A stretch of 64,000 bases of DNA from Anaerolineaceae bacterium UBA5404 (GCA_002409625.1 DHNY01000002.1:1-64000); one strand, 5' to 3'. Positions 8,423-18,001 are shown, numbered from the stretch's first letter. Program-made: numbers and translations. Notes: generated by a model from the letters alone, not told the origin.

Positions 8423-9712
8423 TTATGGTCCTCGACGAATCAACAGGCTTTCATCATCCAGGGCTTGCACCTTAATAGCCCCAGCGTTGGCAGAAGAGCC
8501 GCTAAGCATGGTTTCCATGCGAATCTTATAGCTTATGATTAAGAAAGCGACCAGCATGCCAACAAAAATGATGGCTAAACTGATATAGATTGCAAAATCA
8601 GGAAGATCAATGCCAAACAAGCTTGGCGCAATGTTTTGAGAAATAGCCACGAAATTCCATAAACCGTGCAAGACCAAGGCGAGAAGATAAGCCTTGATAG
8701 CGTGTCCGGGTCGTTTTTCTCGCCAGGATTTTGACAATGCCATGCCAATGATGCCACCTGTAATGGTATGAAGCAATATGCCACCGATGCGTCCCAGGGT
8801 AAATACAATCCATTCATCAAATGTTGTTAGCAAAACGCCCTGCGTGGCATACAAAAAGGCTTCAATCAAACCAAACCCAGCACCACTCACCAAACCGGCA
8901 AACCAGCCTTCGGCTTTGCTGATCTGGCGACCTTTAAGGAACCATACGCCAATCGTTTTGAACAACTCTTCAATTAAGGGCGCGATGAGAGCAACAAAGA
9001 TCGTGATTCCCAGTGCAAAAGCCGGCGTTTCAGTTCGACTGTTGAGAAATTCATTCATCGCTTCCTGGCTGCCAATATTTTGACTAAGGTTGTTGAAAAC
9101 GGACTGGAAGTCTACACCTTGGCTTAGAACAGCTAAGACAATAAAGCCAAAAATAAGAACCAATACAAGCTGCAAAACACCAATATATAGTGTGCCAAAG
9201 CTCATGCTAAAGGTAAAAAGACCAGTATCACGCTTCATATTGTTGCCCCACTGATCTTTAAAACCGAGTTTCAGAATCCAAAGCATGGCAACAGCCATAA
9301 TGCCAATGGTGATTAAGGGGATTATGAACTCAGGCGGAGAAAAAGCTTTATAGACGAAGTAAGCCGCCACAATCAGTAGAGGCAAGAGGATGGCAATCCA
9401 ATTGAGCCAGCTAGCAGGCTTCCTGAAAAACTGGATTGGGCTTTTTTCATAGTATGCCCGGCGAGTGGTTAATGCAGATACAAGACTAATGATTGCCAGA
9501 ATCAAAAAGCCAAAGCCCAATGCCCACAAACTTGGCGAAAGAACGTTTAGCTGAAAGCTGTTTTTGCTTTGAACAAGTCCAAGAATGCTTAAGCCCGATA
9601 AGGCAAGAAAAACAATAAAAACCAGAATGGATACCACCAGTTGGGCGGTATCCATCCAAGTTGATTTTCTTATATTTTGTAGGGGCTCAGCTGGTAATTG
9701 AGCGTGCATCAT
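8423..9712 (-). CDS. PrsW-like intramembrane metalloprotease
   Basis: A 429-residue polytopic membrane protein of the PrsW/CAAX-protease-related clan. The predicted metal and catalytic residues lie in four conserved helices: E248-E249-x2-K252 (IEELFK), E284 (GFGLIEAFLY), H315 (LLHTITGG) and H349 (LHGLWNF). PrsW of Bacillus cleaves an anti-sigma factor; the substrate here is unknown. It overlaps the preceding DsbA-cyclophilin gene by 4 nt and is followed by plsC with almost no gap. The first 200 residues are extra membrane segments absent from short PrsW proteins. Confidence 0.85.
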   Translation of the reverse strand: MMHAQLPAEPLQNIRKSTWMDTAQLVVSILVFIVFLALSGLSILGLVQSKNSFQLNVLSPSLWALGFGFLILAIISLVSALTTRRAYYEKSPIQFFRKPASWLNWIAILLPLLIVAAYFVYKAFSPPEFIIPLITIGIMAVAMLWILKLGFKDQWGNNMKRDTGLFTFSMSFGTLYIGVLQLVLVLIFGFIVLAVLSQGVDFQSVFNNLSQNIGSQEAMNEFLNSRTETPAFALGITIFVALIAPLIEELFKTIGVWFLKGRQISKAEGWFAGLVSGAGFGLIEAFLYATQGVLLTTFDEWIVFTLGRIGGILLHTITGGIIGMALSKSWREKRPGHAIKAYLLALVLHGLWNFVAISQNIAPSLFGIDLPDFAIYISLAIIFVGMLVAFLIISYKIRMETMLSGSSANAGAIKVQALDDESLLIRRGP

Positions 9713-11091
9713 TTTTCGTCGATCGTGATCTTAATAATCTTGTCGCCTTCAAAATCAGGTGCGGTTTGCGCTCCTGGATCACGCAGAGTGATGCTCTTGA
9801 GCACGTCTTCACCTTCAATCAATTGACCCATAATGGTGTAGCCACCATTGAGCCATTCGGCAGGTGCAAAGGTGATAAAGAATTGGCTACCACTAGAAGC
9901 TGGCGCCTGGGTTTTTGCGACTGCAAGTCTGTAAGGCTTATCAAAGAGAAGTTCAGGATGGGTTTCTTCCATGTAGGTGTAACCTGCGCCAGACATACCT
10001 GAGCCGGTAGGATCGCCACCTTGTGCCATGAAGTTTTCGATAACACGGTGGAAGGTAACGCCATCATAAAAACCGCTTCTTGAAAGGTGAACAAATGAGT
10101 TCACTGCCAAAGGCGCAACATTGGGGAAGAGTTCAACAACCATGTTACCTTTTTCGGTTTCTATGGTTGCAATGTAACTTTTCTCAACATCAATTTCAAA
10201 AGGTGGGCATTCGAAGCTCATTTTTTCTTCGGCTTTAATGACCTTCAAAATATCGCCAAACACTTCGGCGGAATAGTTTTGGTTCCAAGGATAACCATTG
10301 ACAATCAAAGTTGGTGTGCTTTGGATTCCCAATTGGTCTTGTTTGGCTGTTTCATCAGCAACTTTTTTGACCACGGCATCGCTGACCAAGTCCTCTTTAA
10401 ACTGTTCCAGGTCCAGATCAATGGCTTTAGCTGCCTCTTCTAACCAACCAGTAAAACCTTCCAAGGTTAAACTGGACCAATCCTGTTGTTTATCAAAGAT
10501 ATAATCTTTCATTTCCCAGAAATTCTCCTGTAAACCGGCTGCTTCAGCAGCTTGCGCGGCAAGAGGTGCCAAGGCATGGAAACTCAATGGGCGAATGCGA
10601 TAAACGATCCGAATATCATCAGGATACATTTGAACCATGCGGCGTGCTTCATTGTTGAACAAAGAACAGTAAGGACACTGGAAGTCGGTGTATTCCAGAA
10701 TTGTAATCTTGGCATCCGCTGGACCTTTTACCCAATCCTCGCTGGTGACTTCAGGGTATTCTGGAATTTGATATTGCGCGCGTTTTTCAGCAGTTAAAGG
10801 CGCGAACATCCGTTCAGAAAGGTTACACGCCATGCGACCATCATCCGTGGTCAAGGACTCTACGCTGGTGCGTTTTAGTGAGAAGATGTCTTCTGTGGAT
10901 TTTGGTCCTTCCTCTGTTTCCAGAGCAGGATCAACGGGGTCCTTGTCAGGTTCATCACCATCATCAATGGGTTCAGTTTGCTCTGAAGGCTGGGTGGGCA
11001 TATTCTCGGGAACAGGAACAACGCCTTTACAAGCGCTGAGCGTAAAAACGCCAATCAGGAGAAAAAGAAAGAGTTTAGAAATTTTATTCAT
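9709..11091 (-). CDS. Lipoprotein fusing a DsbA-like thioredoxin domain to a cyclophilin
   Basis: A 460-residue secreted lipoprotein. The signal peptide ends in the lipobox LSAC (C21), followed by an acidic Pro-rich linker (about 25-75). A DsbA-family domain with the redox motif C139-PY-C142 (EYTDFQCPYCSLF) occupies about 120-295. A cyclophilin-type peptidyl-prolyl isomerase domain (about 308-455) shows VTFHRVIENFMAQGGDPTG and GSQFFIT. The protein would form disulfides and isomerise prolines on exported proteins at the outer membrane face. GAAAGGA precedes the ATG. It heads the operon with prsW, plsC and rhomboid, which suggests an envelope protein quality-control theme (inference). Confidence 0.9.
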   Translation of the reverse strand: MNKISKLFLFLLIGVFTLSACKGVVPVPENMPTQPSEQTEPIDDGDEPDKDPVDPALETEEGPKSTEDIFSLKRTSVESLTTDDGRMACNLSERMFAPLTAEKRAQYQIPEYPEVTSEDWVKGPADAKITILEYTDFQCPYCSLFNNEARRMVQMYPDDIRIVYRIRPLSFHALAPLAAQAAEAAGLQENFWEMKDYIFDKQQDWSSLTLEGFTGWLEEAAKAIDLDLEQFKEDLVSDAVVKKVADETAKQDQLGIQSTPTLIVNGYPWNQNYSAEVFGDILKVIKAEEKMSFECPPFEIDVEKSYIATIETEKGNMVVELFPNVAPLAVNSFVHLSRSGFYDGVTFHRVIENFMAQGGDPTGSGMSGAGYTYMEETHPELLFDKPYRLAVAKTQAPASSGSQFFITFAPAEWLNGGYTIMGQLIEGEDVLKSITLRDPGAQTAPDFEGDKIIKITIDEK

Positions 11092-11137
11092 ATGATCCTT
11101 TCATCCGTCCAGGCTAATGCCTTGGAGCGGTTCATGT

Positions 11138-11758
11138 TTATATTTTATCCTGTAATCGATTCAACACAATTTCACGCAACAAGGTTTGCACCTTGTCTTT
11201 TGGCAAAGCAGCGTCCACCACTTGCCAGCGCTCAGGCTCTTGCTCAGCTAGTTGCAGGTAGCCAGCACGCACGCGTTCATGAAAAGAGAGTTCATAAGCG
11301 TCGAGTCGATTCCATTCGTCAATGCTTTTTTTGCGTGCCAATCCGGTTTTAATATCCAGATCCATTAAAAGCGTTAAATCCGGCTTGAGTCCTTCGGTGG
11401 CAAAGTTGAGCATGGCACGCAGGCTGTTTAAATCCAAACCATGTCCATAACCCTGGTATGCCAGGGTTGAATCGCCATAGCGATCACAAAGCACCACTTT
11501 GCCCGCCAATAAAGCTGGTTTGATAACCTGAGCAACCAATTGCGCCCGGGCTGCCAAAAAAAGCAATATTTCGGTACGTGGTAAAAGTTCCGGGTTATCC
11601 ATGCTGGTAAGCACCTCCCGGATTTGGTCACCTATAGAGGTGCCACCTGGCTCGCGTGTGCATAGCACGTCAAAGCCATGTTCTTGGAGGTATTGCGCAA
11701 GCGCTGGGATTTGGCTGCTTTTGCCGCTGCCTTCGGGTCCTTCTAAAGTAATAAACAT
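11138..11758 (-). CDS. tmk: Thymidylate kinase
   Basis: A 206-residue enzyme phosphorylating dTMP to dTDP. The P-loop GPEGSGKS lies at the very N-terminus, followed by REPGGT and the DRYGDST segment. The start is placed at the ATG encoding MFITLEGPEG: an upstream in-frame ATG would add 15 residues with no family counterpart and would overlap the preceding gene. The chosen ATG lies 1 nt past the stop of the R3H ATPase gene, so the two are translationally coupled. Length fits the family. Confidence 0.92.
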   Translation of the reverse strand: MFITLEGPEGSGKSSQIPALAQYLQEHGFDVLCTREPGGTSIGDQIREVLTSMDNPELLPRTEILLFLAARAQLVAQVIKPALLAGKVVLCDRYGDSTLAYQGYGHGLDLNSLRAMLNFATEGLKPDLTLLMDLDIKTGLARKKSIDEWNRLDAYELSFHERVRAGYLQLAEQEPERWQVVDAALPKDKVQTLLREIVLNRLQDKI

Positions 11759-11759
11759 A

Positions 11760-13415
11760 TTAGTCTCGGTAAATTCGCACGTAGCGGTTGGGATCTTTTC
11801 CAAAAGACTGTGATATTAAGCCATAATCTCTGGCGAGTTCATGTTGTCTGCGGCGGATATGCGCAACAGCCGGTTGAAGGTCCACATAAGGCTCTCCGGC
11901 TTGCAAGAGATCAACCGCGATGTCCACTTGTGCCATGGCTTCATCGTCTTTTTCACGTTTTTGTTGAGGGGTTGCCAGTCCAAAGGTATCTGCCAGGAAC
12001 TGTTCAATTTGAGGCATAGAGTTTGAACGAATCACAAAAATGGGCAAACCCATTGCTTCGGCTTCCACAATCGGTTGCATGCGGTCGCGGTAATAGCGTC
12101 GCTGAGTGAGAAGCATATCGGCATCTTTTAGCTCACGCACAATCTGAACAGGCGCGTTCATCGTCTTCATCGCTTGCAAAAGGCGATTACGCGCGACGCC
12201 AAAGACAAAAATGCGTTTATCGCGTCCTTCATCTGGCTTAAAAACCGGATGCTCAGGGCTAACAAAGTCTTCATAACGTTCTTTGCGCTGTTTTTGCGAT
12301 GGTGTCGTTTCAGCTGTGCCTGTGCGACGCTGGAAAGGTGAGTTTTCCATGCTTCTGCCACCGCGCAAGCTTTGCGAAGCAGTAGGTGCCTTGGCTTGAC
12401 TACCGCGGGCAATGCGGATTTTGCCTTGGTCGTCGCGGTAACGCTCTTCCGGCGCCAAAGGATAGCCACGCAAAATGGCATCCACCGCGCTGGAGATTTC
12501 ACGATGCACGTTAAGATGATTACGTTCTTGAATTTCAACCAAAATGTTGAAGGTTGGTGGCGAACGTCGCTCGAGCACGGTTTTTTGCGTGCCCCGGCGT
12601 CGGGCTTCATCATCAGATAAGGTTACCGACTCGATACCACCCACCAAATCGGAAAGCGTGGGGTTCAAAAGCAGGTTTTCAAGCCCATTGCCGTGTGCGG
12701 TGCCTATCAGTTGCACACCGCGTTCTGCAATTGTGCGCGCTGCCAAAGCTTCAAGTTCACGTCCAATTTCATCAATCACGATGACTTCGGGGTTATGGTT
12801 TTCAACCGCTTCGATCATCACTTCATGTTGCAAAGAGGGTTTGGGCACTTGCATGCGTCGCGCGTTACCTACCGCGGGATGCGGCACATCACCATCACCG
12901 CCAATTTCGTTGGACGTATCCACGATGATGACGCGTTTTTTATCAGCTAAAGTGCGCGCCGCTTCGCGTAAAATGGTGGTTTTTCCCACACCTGGTTTAC
13001 CCAGGATGAGAATACTCTCACCAGAATTAACTAAATCTTCAATGATGTCAATGGTGCCATAAACAGCACGTCCAACCCGGCAGGTAAGCCCCACGATGCG
13101 TCCGCGACGATTGCGAATGGCGGAAATGCGGTGCAGGGTGCGCTCCATTCCAGCGCGGTTATCGGCATCAAAATCGCCAATCCGACTGGTGACGTAATCG
13201 AGGTCATCATGGGTCACAAAGCGTTCAAGCAAACGGATTTCACCAGACACAAAGCGCGCACTTGGGTATCTGCCAAGATCCAAAATAATTTCCAAAAGAT
13301 TGTCAAAGTCGTTTTTTGTGCGCACAGCTTGTGCCACATCAACAGGTAAGACACTTAACAAGGCTTCCAGGTCGTCTGTAATACCTTGGGCTTTCTTACT
13401 ATTCATTTCGTTCAT
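11760..13415 (-). CDS. Ycf45/SpoIIIAA-like AAA ATPase with C-terminal R3H domain
   Basis: A 551-residue protein. The central ATPase has a Walker A at about 139-147 (GKPGVGKTT), Walker B VIVIDEIGRE near 215-223 and a GTAHGN sensor segment, as in SpoIIIAA and the plastid Ycf45 family. Residues about 345-400 are a basic, low-complexity linker. The C-terminus (about 490-551, HIRRRQHELARDYGL) is an R3H single-stranded nucleic acid-binding domain. The cellular role is not established; a nucleic acid-dependent ATPase is likely. On the minus strand TAAAAT lies 7 nt before the ATG, with only a weak AGG in between, so the mRNA may be leaderless. tmk follows at once. Confidence 0.85.
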   Translation of the reverse strand: MNEMNSKKAQGITDDLEALLSVLPVDVAQAVRTKNDFDNLLEIILDLGRYPSARFVSGEIRLLERFVTHDDLDYVTSRIGDFDADNRAGMERTLHRISAIRNRRGRIVGLTCRVGRAVYGTIDIIEDLVNSGESILILGKPGVGKTTILREAARTLADKKRVIIVDTSNEIGGDGDVPHPAVGNARRMQVPKPSLQHEVMIEAVENHNPEVIVIDEIGRELEALAARTIAERGVQLIGTAHGNGLENLLLNPTLSDLVGGIESVTLSDDEARRRGTQKTVLERRSPPTFNILVEIQERNHLNVHREISSAVDAILRGYPLAPEERYRDDQGKIRIARGSQAKAPTASQSLRGGRSMENSPFQRRTGTAETTPSQKQRKERYEDFVSPEHPVFKPDEGRDKRIFVFGVARNRLLQAMKTMNAPVQIVRELKDADMLLTQRRYYRDRMQPIVEAEAMGLPIFVIRSNSMPQIEQFLADTFGLATPQQKREKDDEAMAQVDIAVDLLQAGEPYVDLQPAVAHIRRRQHELARDYGLISQSFGKDPNRYVRIYRD

Positions 13416-13588
13416 CCTGGTTATTTTATCTTATTAAAGGGATTTAATCATCAGCGGGATTAATAGCCATGTTTGAATATTGTTAATTCTTGGCAAATAG
13501 GCTTTAAATCTGTTACAGATGCTAGCTTTAGCTAACGCAGTATCCTAGAATGGGCTTAATAAAACACCTAACTACAGGAGGAAAAATC

Positions 13589-14185
13589 ATGGACAAAGTC
13601 AAATTAACCATCGTTTTTTACAGCATGACCGGCACAAATTTCCAGCTTGCCAAATGGGCACAAGAAGCCGCGCTCGAAGCCGGTGCCGAAGTACGCTTGC
13701 GAAAAGTGAAAGAACTCGCGCCTATTGAAGTTGTTGAATCCGTGCCTGCATGGAAGGCAAATTATGAAGCCATGGCGGATATCCCCGAAGCAACACTGGA
13801 TGATTTGGTTTGGGCGGATGCCTTTATCTTTAGCACACCCACACGCTATGGCAATATGGCTGCGCAAATGCGCCAGTTCCTGGACACCACTGGTCCTGTT
13901 TGGAGCCAGGGACACCTTTCCAATAAGCCGATGACCGCAATGACCAGCGCCGGCAACATGCACGGTGGGCAAGAGTCAACCCTGTTGAGCCTTTACAACA
14001 CTATGTACCATTGGGGCGCCTATATCATTCCACCCGGATACACCGATGAAAGCATCAGCAAAGCCGGCGGTAATCCTTATGGCACTTCGATGACGGTTGG
14101 GCAAGATGGCGTGGAGGAAAATGTAAAACCTGCCGTAATCCATCAAACCAATCGTGTGTTGGCTGTGGCAAAAAAGCTGAAGTAA
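13589..14185 (+). CDS. wrbA: WrbA-type NAD(P)H:quinone oxidoreductase
   Basis: A 198-residue flavodoxin-like FMN enzyme that reduces quinones by two electrons. The FMN phosphate loop (FYSMTGTNFQLA), STPTRYGNMAAQMRQFLD and the C-terminal GGNPYGTSMT segment are typical of WrbA. The start is set by ACAGGAGGAAAAATC just before the ATG; an upstream in-frame ATG would add 13 residues that lack a ribosome-binding site. It is transcribed alone, divergent from the R3H gene, with a strong terminator behind it. The family is often linked to oxidative stress protection in anaerobes. Confidence 0.92.
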   Translation: MDKVKLTIVFYSMTGTNFQLAKWAQEAALEAGAEVRLRKVKELAPIEVVESVPAWKANYEAMADIPEATLDDLVWADAFIFSTPTRYGNMAAQMRQFLDTTGPVWSQGHLSNKPMTAMTSAGNMHGGQESTLLSLYNTMYHWGAYIIPPGYTDESISKAGGNPYGTSMTVGQDGVEENVKPAVIHQTNRVLAVAKKLK

Positions 14186-14232
14186 ATCCCAGCTTAATCA
14201 GTTGAGGACCTAAAGCTTTTAACTGTCTCCAC

Positions 14233-14270
14233 AAATGCCTTTGTTGCGAAGCAACAAGGGCATTTTTTTA
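14233..14270 (+). terminator. Intrinsic terminator after wrbA
   Basis: A 15-bp stem with one G-T pair (AAATGCCTTTGTTGC / GCAACAAGGGCATTT), a GAA loop and a run of T residues. Confidence 0.88.
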
Positions 14271-14280
14271 AAAACTTTGC

Positions 14281-15210
14281 TTATTTCTGGGTTTTCATTG
14301 AAAAAGCACCACTTTTTGCCTTTGCATTGTCAAAAAGGGCTTCTTCAACAGTTTCAGGTGAGGGGCTACGTAAAGCTAAATGTTTTACCAGCAAAGCGCG
14401 CTCTTCCCATGCCTGTCCGCCAAGTTCCTCTAAGGGCGTTCTCAGCCAGGCTTGATAAGACCTGGCACTTATTGTTACCGGTCTTCCATATTCCGCAAAA
14501 AGTTGCCTGAGCAGATCCTCAAGCACTTCAGTTTTACAAGCCTCAAAAAGCATAAAAACCTGCGCCCAAAGCCCTTTTGTGCCCATATCCAGGTCAACAT
14601 AAGCCAAAATCTTGCCTTTTTCATCCGCCAAAACTTTACCCAGTACCTTGGAACGGGTCATCGGCTCGTAATTGCGAACGCGCGATGCAACCAGGGTTTG
14701 ATAAACGCTTTTCATGCCATCAAAATCCTGGCTTGTCCAGGTGCGCCATTGCGATTCTTTTGCTGTGCCCAAATCTTGAAGCGGAAAAGTGTAGGCTTTG
14801 TAACTCGCCCAAAGGATGAAGTTTGACTTGCGAAAGGCGCTTAGATACGGTGAGTTTACTGGCATGTCGCCCATCACACGCGTAAGTCCCCATTCGCCCA
14901 CATCTTTAAGCAAAGCCTCGATTATCGCGTTTAGGTTTGTGTTGGCTGGATCTTCGGCGCTGATAAACTGCAGTTGAGCAAAGTCTTCTTCTTGCCAATG
15001 AATCATCCGCGCGATGGCACGCATTTTGCCATCCTGCTCCAAAACAGCGCCACTATGACTTTGGGCAAACAAGGTGGATGCCATGCCCATCAAGCTAAGC
15101 GGGTCGCCATGAATGGCTTGGCGCAATCCGTCGAGGCATTCCAAAGAATCAGATTGGCGCATCAGACTGCTAAGATCAAAGGCGTTGGGTTTGCGTAGGG
15201 TGTTGGCCAT
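14281..15210 (-). CDS. Tandem GNAT-like protein of unknown function
   Basis: A 309-residue soluble protein. Residues about 1-125 follow the pattern of a GNAT acetyltransferase: a GKMRAIARM strand, a helix (NAIIEALLKDVGEWG) and the closing AFRKSNFILWASYKAYTF segment. Residues about 140-300 seem to be a second, more divergent GNAT-like half (KGKILAYVDLDMG). A clear acetyl-CoA loop of the form Q/RxxGxG/A is not evident in either half, so catalytic activity is uncertain. It stands alone between wrbA and pdxS. The call is based on fold pattern only. Confidence 0.55.
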   Translation of the reverse strand: MANTLRKPNAFDLSSLMRQSDSLECLDGLRQAIHGDPLSLMGMASTLFAQSHSGAVLEQDGKMRAIARMIHWQEEDFAQLQFISAEDPANTNLNAIIEALLKDVGEWGLTRVMGDMPVNSPYLSAFRKSNFILWASYKAYTFPLQDLGTAKESQWRTWTSQDFDGMKSVYQTLVASRVRNYEPMTRSKVLGKVLADEKGKILAYVDLDMGTKGLWAQVFMLFEACKTEVLEDLLRQLFAEYGRPVTISARSYQAWLRTPLEELGGQAWEERALLVKHLALRSPSPETVEEALFDNAKAKSGAFSMKTQK

Positions 15211-15272
15211 GGTTTGCTTTCGTCGACTTTTTGAAGGAAGTTAAGTCGCTTCTTGACTAATTATAAAAGAAA

Positions 15273-15298
15273 ATCAGCCTCAGTAATTTGAGGCTGAT
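15273..15298 (-). terminator. Intrinsic terminator after pdxS
   Basis: A 10-bp perfect stem (ATCAGCCTCA / TGAGGCTGAT) with a 6-nt loop, followed on the minus strand by TTTTCTTTTAT. Confidence 0.85.
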
Positions 15299-15328
15299 GA
15301 ATTGCTAAGTCTTTTGACCGAAACGGGC

Positions 15329-16216
15329 TTACCAGCCTCTTTCGGACATGCGTTCGACGTCACTCAATTCGCCTACTGAGCGACCGACCATGGCTTCACC
15401 CAAATTGCGGCTAACCCGCGCGAGGACTTCGGGGTCCTTATAATGTGTGGTGGCTTCAACAATGGCTTTGGCACGTTTGAGAGGATCGCCAGACTTAAAG
15501 ATACCGGAACCCACAAAAACACCTTCCACGCCGAGTTGCATCATCAAAGATGCGTCCGCGGGTGTTGCAATGCCGCCGGCAGCAAAGTTGACCACGGGCA
15601 GTTTGCCTAAACGGCGCACTTCCATACACAGCTCGTAGGGTGCCTGAATGTTTTTGGCAAAGGTCATCACTTCATCATCGGGAAGTGAAAGCAAATGGCG
15701 GATGTCGCCATAAACACTGCGTGCATGACGCACAGCTTCAACCACATCACCCGTTCCGGGCTCGCCCTTGGTGCGGATCATCGCAGCACCTTCACCGATG
15801 CGGCGTAAGGCTTCACCCAGGTTTTTAGCGCCACACACAAAAGGTGTGTTAAAAACATGCTTGTTGATGTGATATTGTTCATCAGCTGGGGTAAGCACTT
15901 CAGATTCGTCAATATAGTCAATGCCCAGGCTTTCGAGAATCTGAGCTTCAGCAAAGTGTCCAATGCGACATTTTGCCATTACTGGGATGTCTACTGCCTC
16001 CATGATTTTAATGATCAGCTCGGGATCACTCATACGCGCGATTCCCCCTGCCACACGGATGTCAGCAGGCACGCGTTCGAGTGCCATCACTGCAACCGCG
16101 CCAGCATCCTCGGCGATTTTGGCTTGGTCCGCATTGACCACGTCCATAATAACACCACCGACAAAGCTCTCGGCAACGCTTTTCTTCTTCTCATAACTGG
16201 AAACAGATTGTTCCAT
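15329..16216 (-). CDS. pdxS: Pyridoxal 5'-phosphate synthase lyase subunit
   Basis: A 295-residue TIM-barrel enzyme that builds pyridoxal 5'-phosphate from ribose 5-phosphate, glyceraldehyde 3-phosphate and ammonia. D25 (GGVIMDV) and the Schiff-base lysine K82 (PVMAKCRIGH) are in place, and RTKGEPGTG holds the second active-site lysine. The glutaminase partner pdxT, which normally provides the ammonia, is not adjacent and not in the window, so it must lie elsewhere. GGAGG precedes the ATG at optimal distance, and the gene is a single transcription unit. Confidence 0.95.
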   Translation of the reverse strand: MEQSVSSYEKKKSVAESFVGGVIMDVVNADQAKIAEDAGAVAVMALERVPADIRVAGGIARMSDPELIIKIMEAVDIPVMAKCRIGHFAEAQILESLGIDYIDESEVLTPADEQYHINKHVFNTPFVCGAKNLGEALRRIGEGAAMIRTKGEPGTGDVVEAVRHARSVYGDIRHLLSLPDDEVMTFAKNIQAPYELCMEVRRLGKLPVVNFAAGGIATPADASLMMQLGVEGVFVGSGIFKSGDPLKRAKAIVEATTHYKDPEVLARVSRNLGEAMVGRSVGELSDVERMSERGW

Positions 16217-16410
16217 CTAAACCTCCAAAGTGTAATTCTTCTTGCGTATGCATTGTACCACTTATAGTCGTTAAAATCTCAATAGCTGGTTAATAAGTTT
16301 TTGTTTTAATTCGAAAAAAACCTGATAGAAAGCAAGGAATAGGTTCAAAGCGCAAGTGTTTAAGGTTAAAAGGGTTATACCTGCGACGCTATTACTGTGT
16401 CAAAAGTTTT

Positions 16411-17181
16411 TTACAGTTCCGTGTATTTGCTTTCATCCAAAAGATCGCTTTCTAATCGCTGCTTCTTTTCAAGCGCTTGCTGCTCTAACGCTTCGGGCAG
16501 AAGTTCTTCAACTTTTTGTTCAAGGGCTTCGATTTCCTCTTTGCTTGCCCGGGTGGTCATCGACCATTTGCCACAATGTGGACAGGGTTCATAGCGATGA
16601 GTCACCAAATTGAGACCCGCGATGGTGCGCTTAAAAACCTTGCCACATTTAGGGCAAATTGCCGCGCCATAGAGGCCAGAGTCTGTGACCGCTTGGTCAC
16701 TTTGCTGATTTTGCTTACTTTTTCGCTTATTTATCAAAAATGTGAGCAATAAAATAAGCACGGTGAGCACACCAATGCCCAAAAAGATATTTCTGTTTAT
16801 CTTGCCTGCTTCAGCTTTTGCAAGAAACCTTATGGTTATGGTATTGCTTCGAACAGTTTGGCCATCATTGAACGTAATCAGGGCATAAAAACTATGCGCG
16901 CCACTTGGATAATCATCCGTGTTGAAACGGTGCTTTACATTCGTGCCGGGGATCGTAATCATCTCTGTGTCATCCATCACATATTGAACGGTCTTGACCT
17001 CTTGCAGGTTTCCCGTAACCGTCAAGCTCATGTGACCTTGAACGGAACCAGGGATTCCAACACCCCACTCGCGCTTTAAGATAAGCCGATAGTCCTCATC
17101 TTGAGCGAACGCGGGTGAGAAGCTTGTCAAAGCAAAAACTAGTATCAGAATGATCAACAGAAATTTGCCTCGTTTTTTCAT
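16411..17181 (-). CDS. Signal-peptide membrane protein with cytoplasmic zinc ribbon
   Basis: A 256-residue protein of unknown function. A signal peptide (MKKRGKFLLIILILVFA..., ending near SPAFAQ) leads into an extracellular Ig-like beta domain (about 35-130). One transmembrane helix (about 140-160) and a cytoplasmic part follow. The cytoplasmic part has two metal-binding pairs, CPKCGK and CPHCGK, 18 residues apart, and a Glu/Leu-rich coiled-coil tail. The start is chosen at the ATG behind AGTAGGATT; the longer frame would overlap the preceding permease gene. It lies 4 nt behind that permease, so it is probably part of the ABC-2 exporter operon as an accessory protein (inference). Confidence 0.7.
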   Translation of the reverse strand: MKKRGKFLLIILILVFALTSFSPAFAQDEDYRLILKREWGVGIPGSVQGHMSLTVTGNLQEVKTVQYVMDDTEMITIPGTNVKHRFNTDDYPSGAHSFYALITFNDGQTVRSNTITIRFLAKAEAGKINRNIFLGIGVLTVLILLLTFLINKRKSKQNQQSDQAVTDSGLYGAAICPKCGKVFKRTIAGLNLVTHRYEPCPHCGKWSMTTRASKEEIEALEQKVEELLPEALEQQALEKKQRLESDLLDESKYTEL

Positions 17182-17185
17182 AATC

Positions 17186-18001
17186 CTACTTCCACTTGGT
17201 AAGAATATTTTCACGGTCAAAGACCAACGTTCCCAAATAAACCATACCCACCGCAATGAGCGCGCAAACACCAATCGCCAGTAGCATAAAGCTGATGTTC
17301 ACGGTGAGCACACCCGCCAATTGGGCAAAAACAACGCCCAGGAAAGGCACAATCAAAACGCCAGAAATTTGCTCTGCTGCGCGTGGATCGGTCACGCGAG
17401 ATGAGATATAGATGGCAAAATTGACCGCGATGACGGCTAAAATCGGACCCAATAGCAAAATACCCAAGAGCCAGGTTGGTCCCAAAATGTAGCTACGAAC
17501 GCCCGGGCTGATTTTCATAATAATCAAACCTAAGTTGAAAAGGGCAAAGGAGAGCCAGGTCACGCCAACCGCCGGAATAACTGCCGCCAGGCATTTACCC
17601 AGCAATAGCTTCAGGGTGCTGATGGGTGTTGCCAAGAGCGGTTCCAGACTGCGGGTTGTTTTTTCACCCACAATGCTATACGCCGCAATGGTGATAGGTA
17701 TCAGCAAGGGCATCATCATGAACATCAGCAAAAACTGGATGACCATCATCACCTGCATGCAATCATCACCACTCAAACCGGCACAAGTGCTGTCCACGTT
17801 TCCGGGCATACCACCCGATTGGGCAATCATTTCGGGTGTAAGTGATCCACCAGTGTCAATCGCGGCATTATTCATCACACCCAGCATAATTAAGGGCAAA
17901 ACAGTGAAAAGCAAAGGCACAATCAGCATGACCATAACCACCAAACGGCGTTTGAAGACTTCCGCCCATTCTTTTTTGATAATGGTGCGCACGTGTTTCA
18001 T
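17186..18001 (-). CDS. ABC-2 type transporter permease
   Basis: A 271-residue membrane protein with six predicted helices and a large extracellular loop after the first one, containing paired cysteines (TCAGLSGDDCM). The segment SIVGEKTTRSLEPLLATPISTLKLLLGK is the hallmark of ABC-2 export permeases. It overlaps the ATPase gene by 4 nt and is followed 4 nt later by the zinc-ribbon membrane protein. The exported substrate is unknown. The single permease implies a homodimer. Confidence 0.88.
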   Translation of the reverse strand: MKHVRTIIKKEWAEVFKRRLVVMVMLIVPLLFTVLPLIMLGVMNNAAIDTGGSLTPEMIAQSGGMPGNVDSTCAGLSGDDCMQVMMVIQFLLMFMMMPLLIPITIAAYSIVGEKTTRSLEPLLATPISTLKLLLGKCLAAVIPAVGVTWLSFALFNLGLIIMKISPGVRSYILGPTWLLGILLLGPILAVIAVNFAIYISSRVTDPRAAEQISGVLIVPFLGVVFAQLAGVLTVNISFMLLAIGVCALIAVGMVYLGTLVFDRENILTKWK

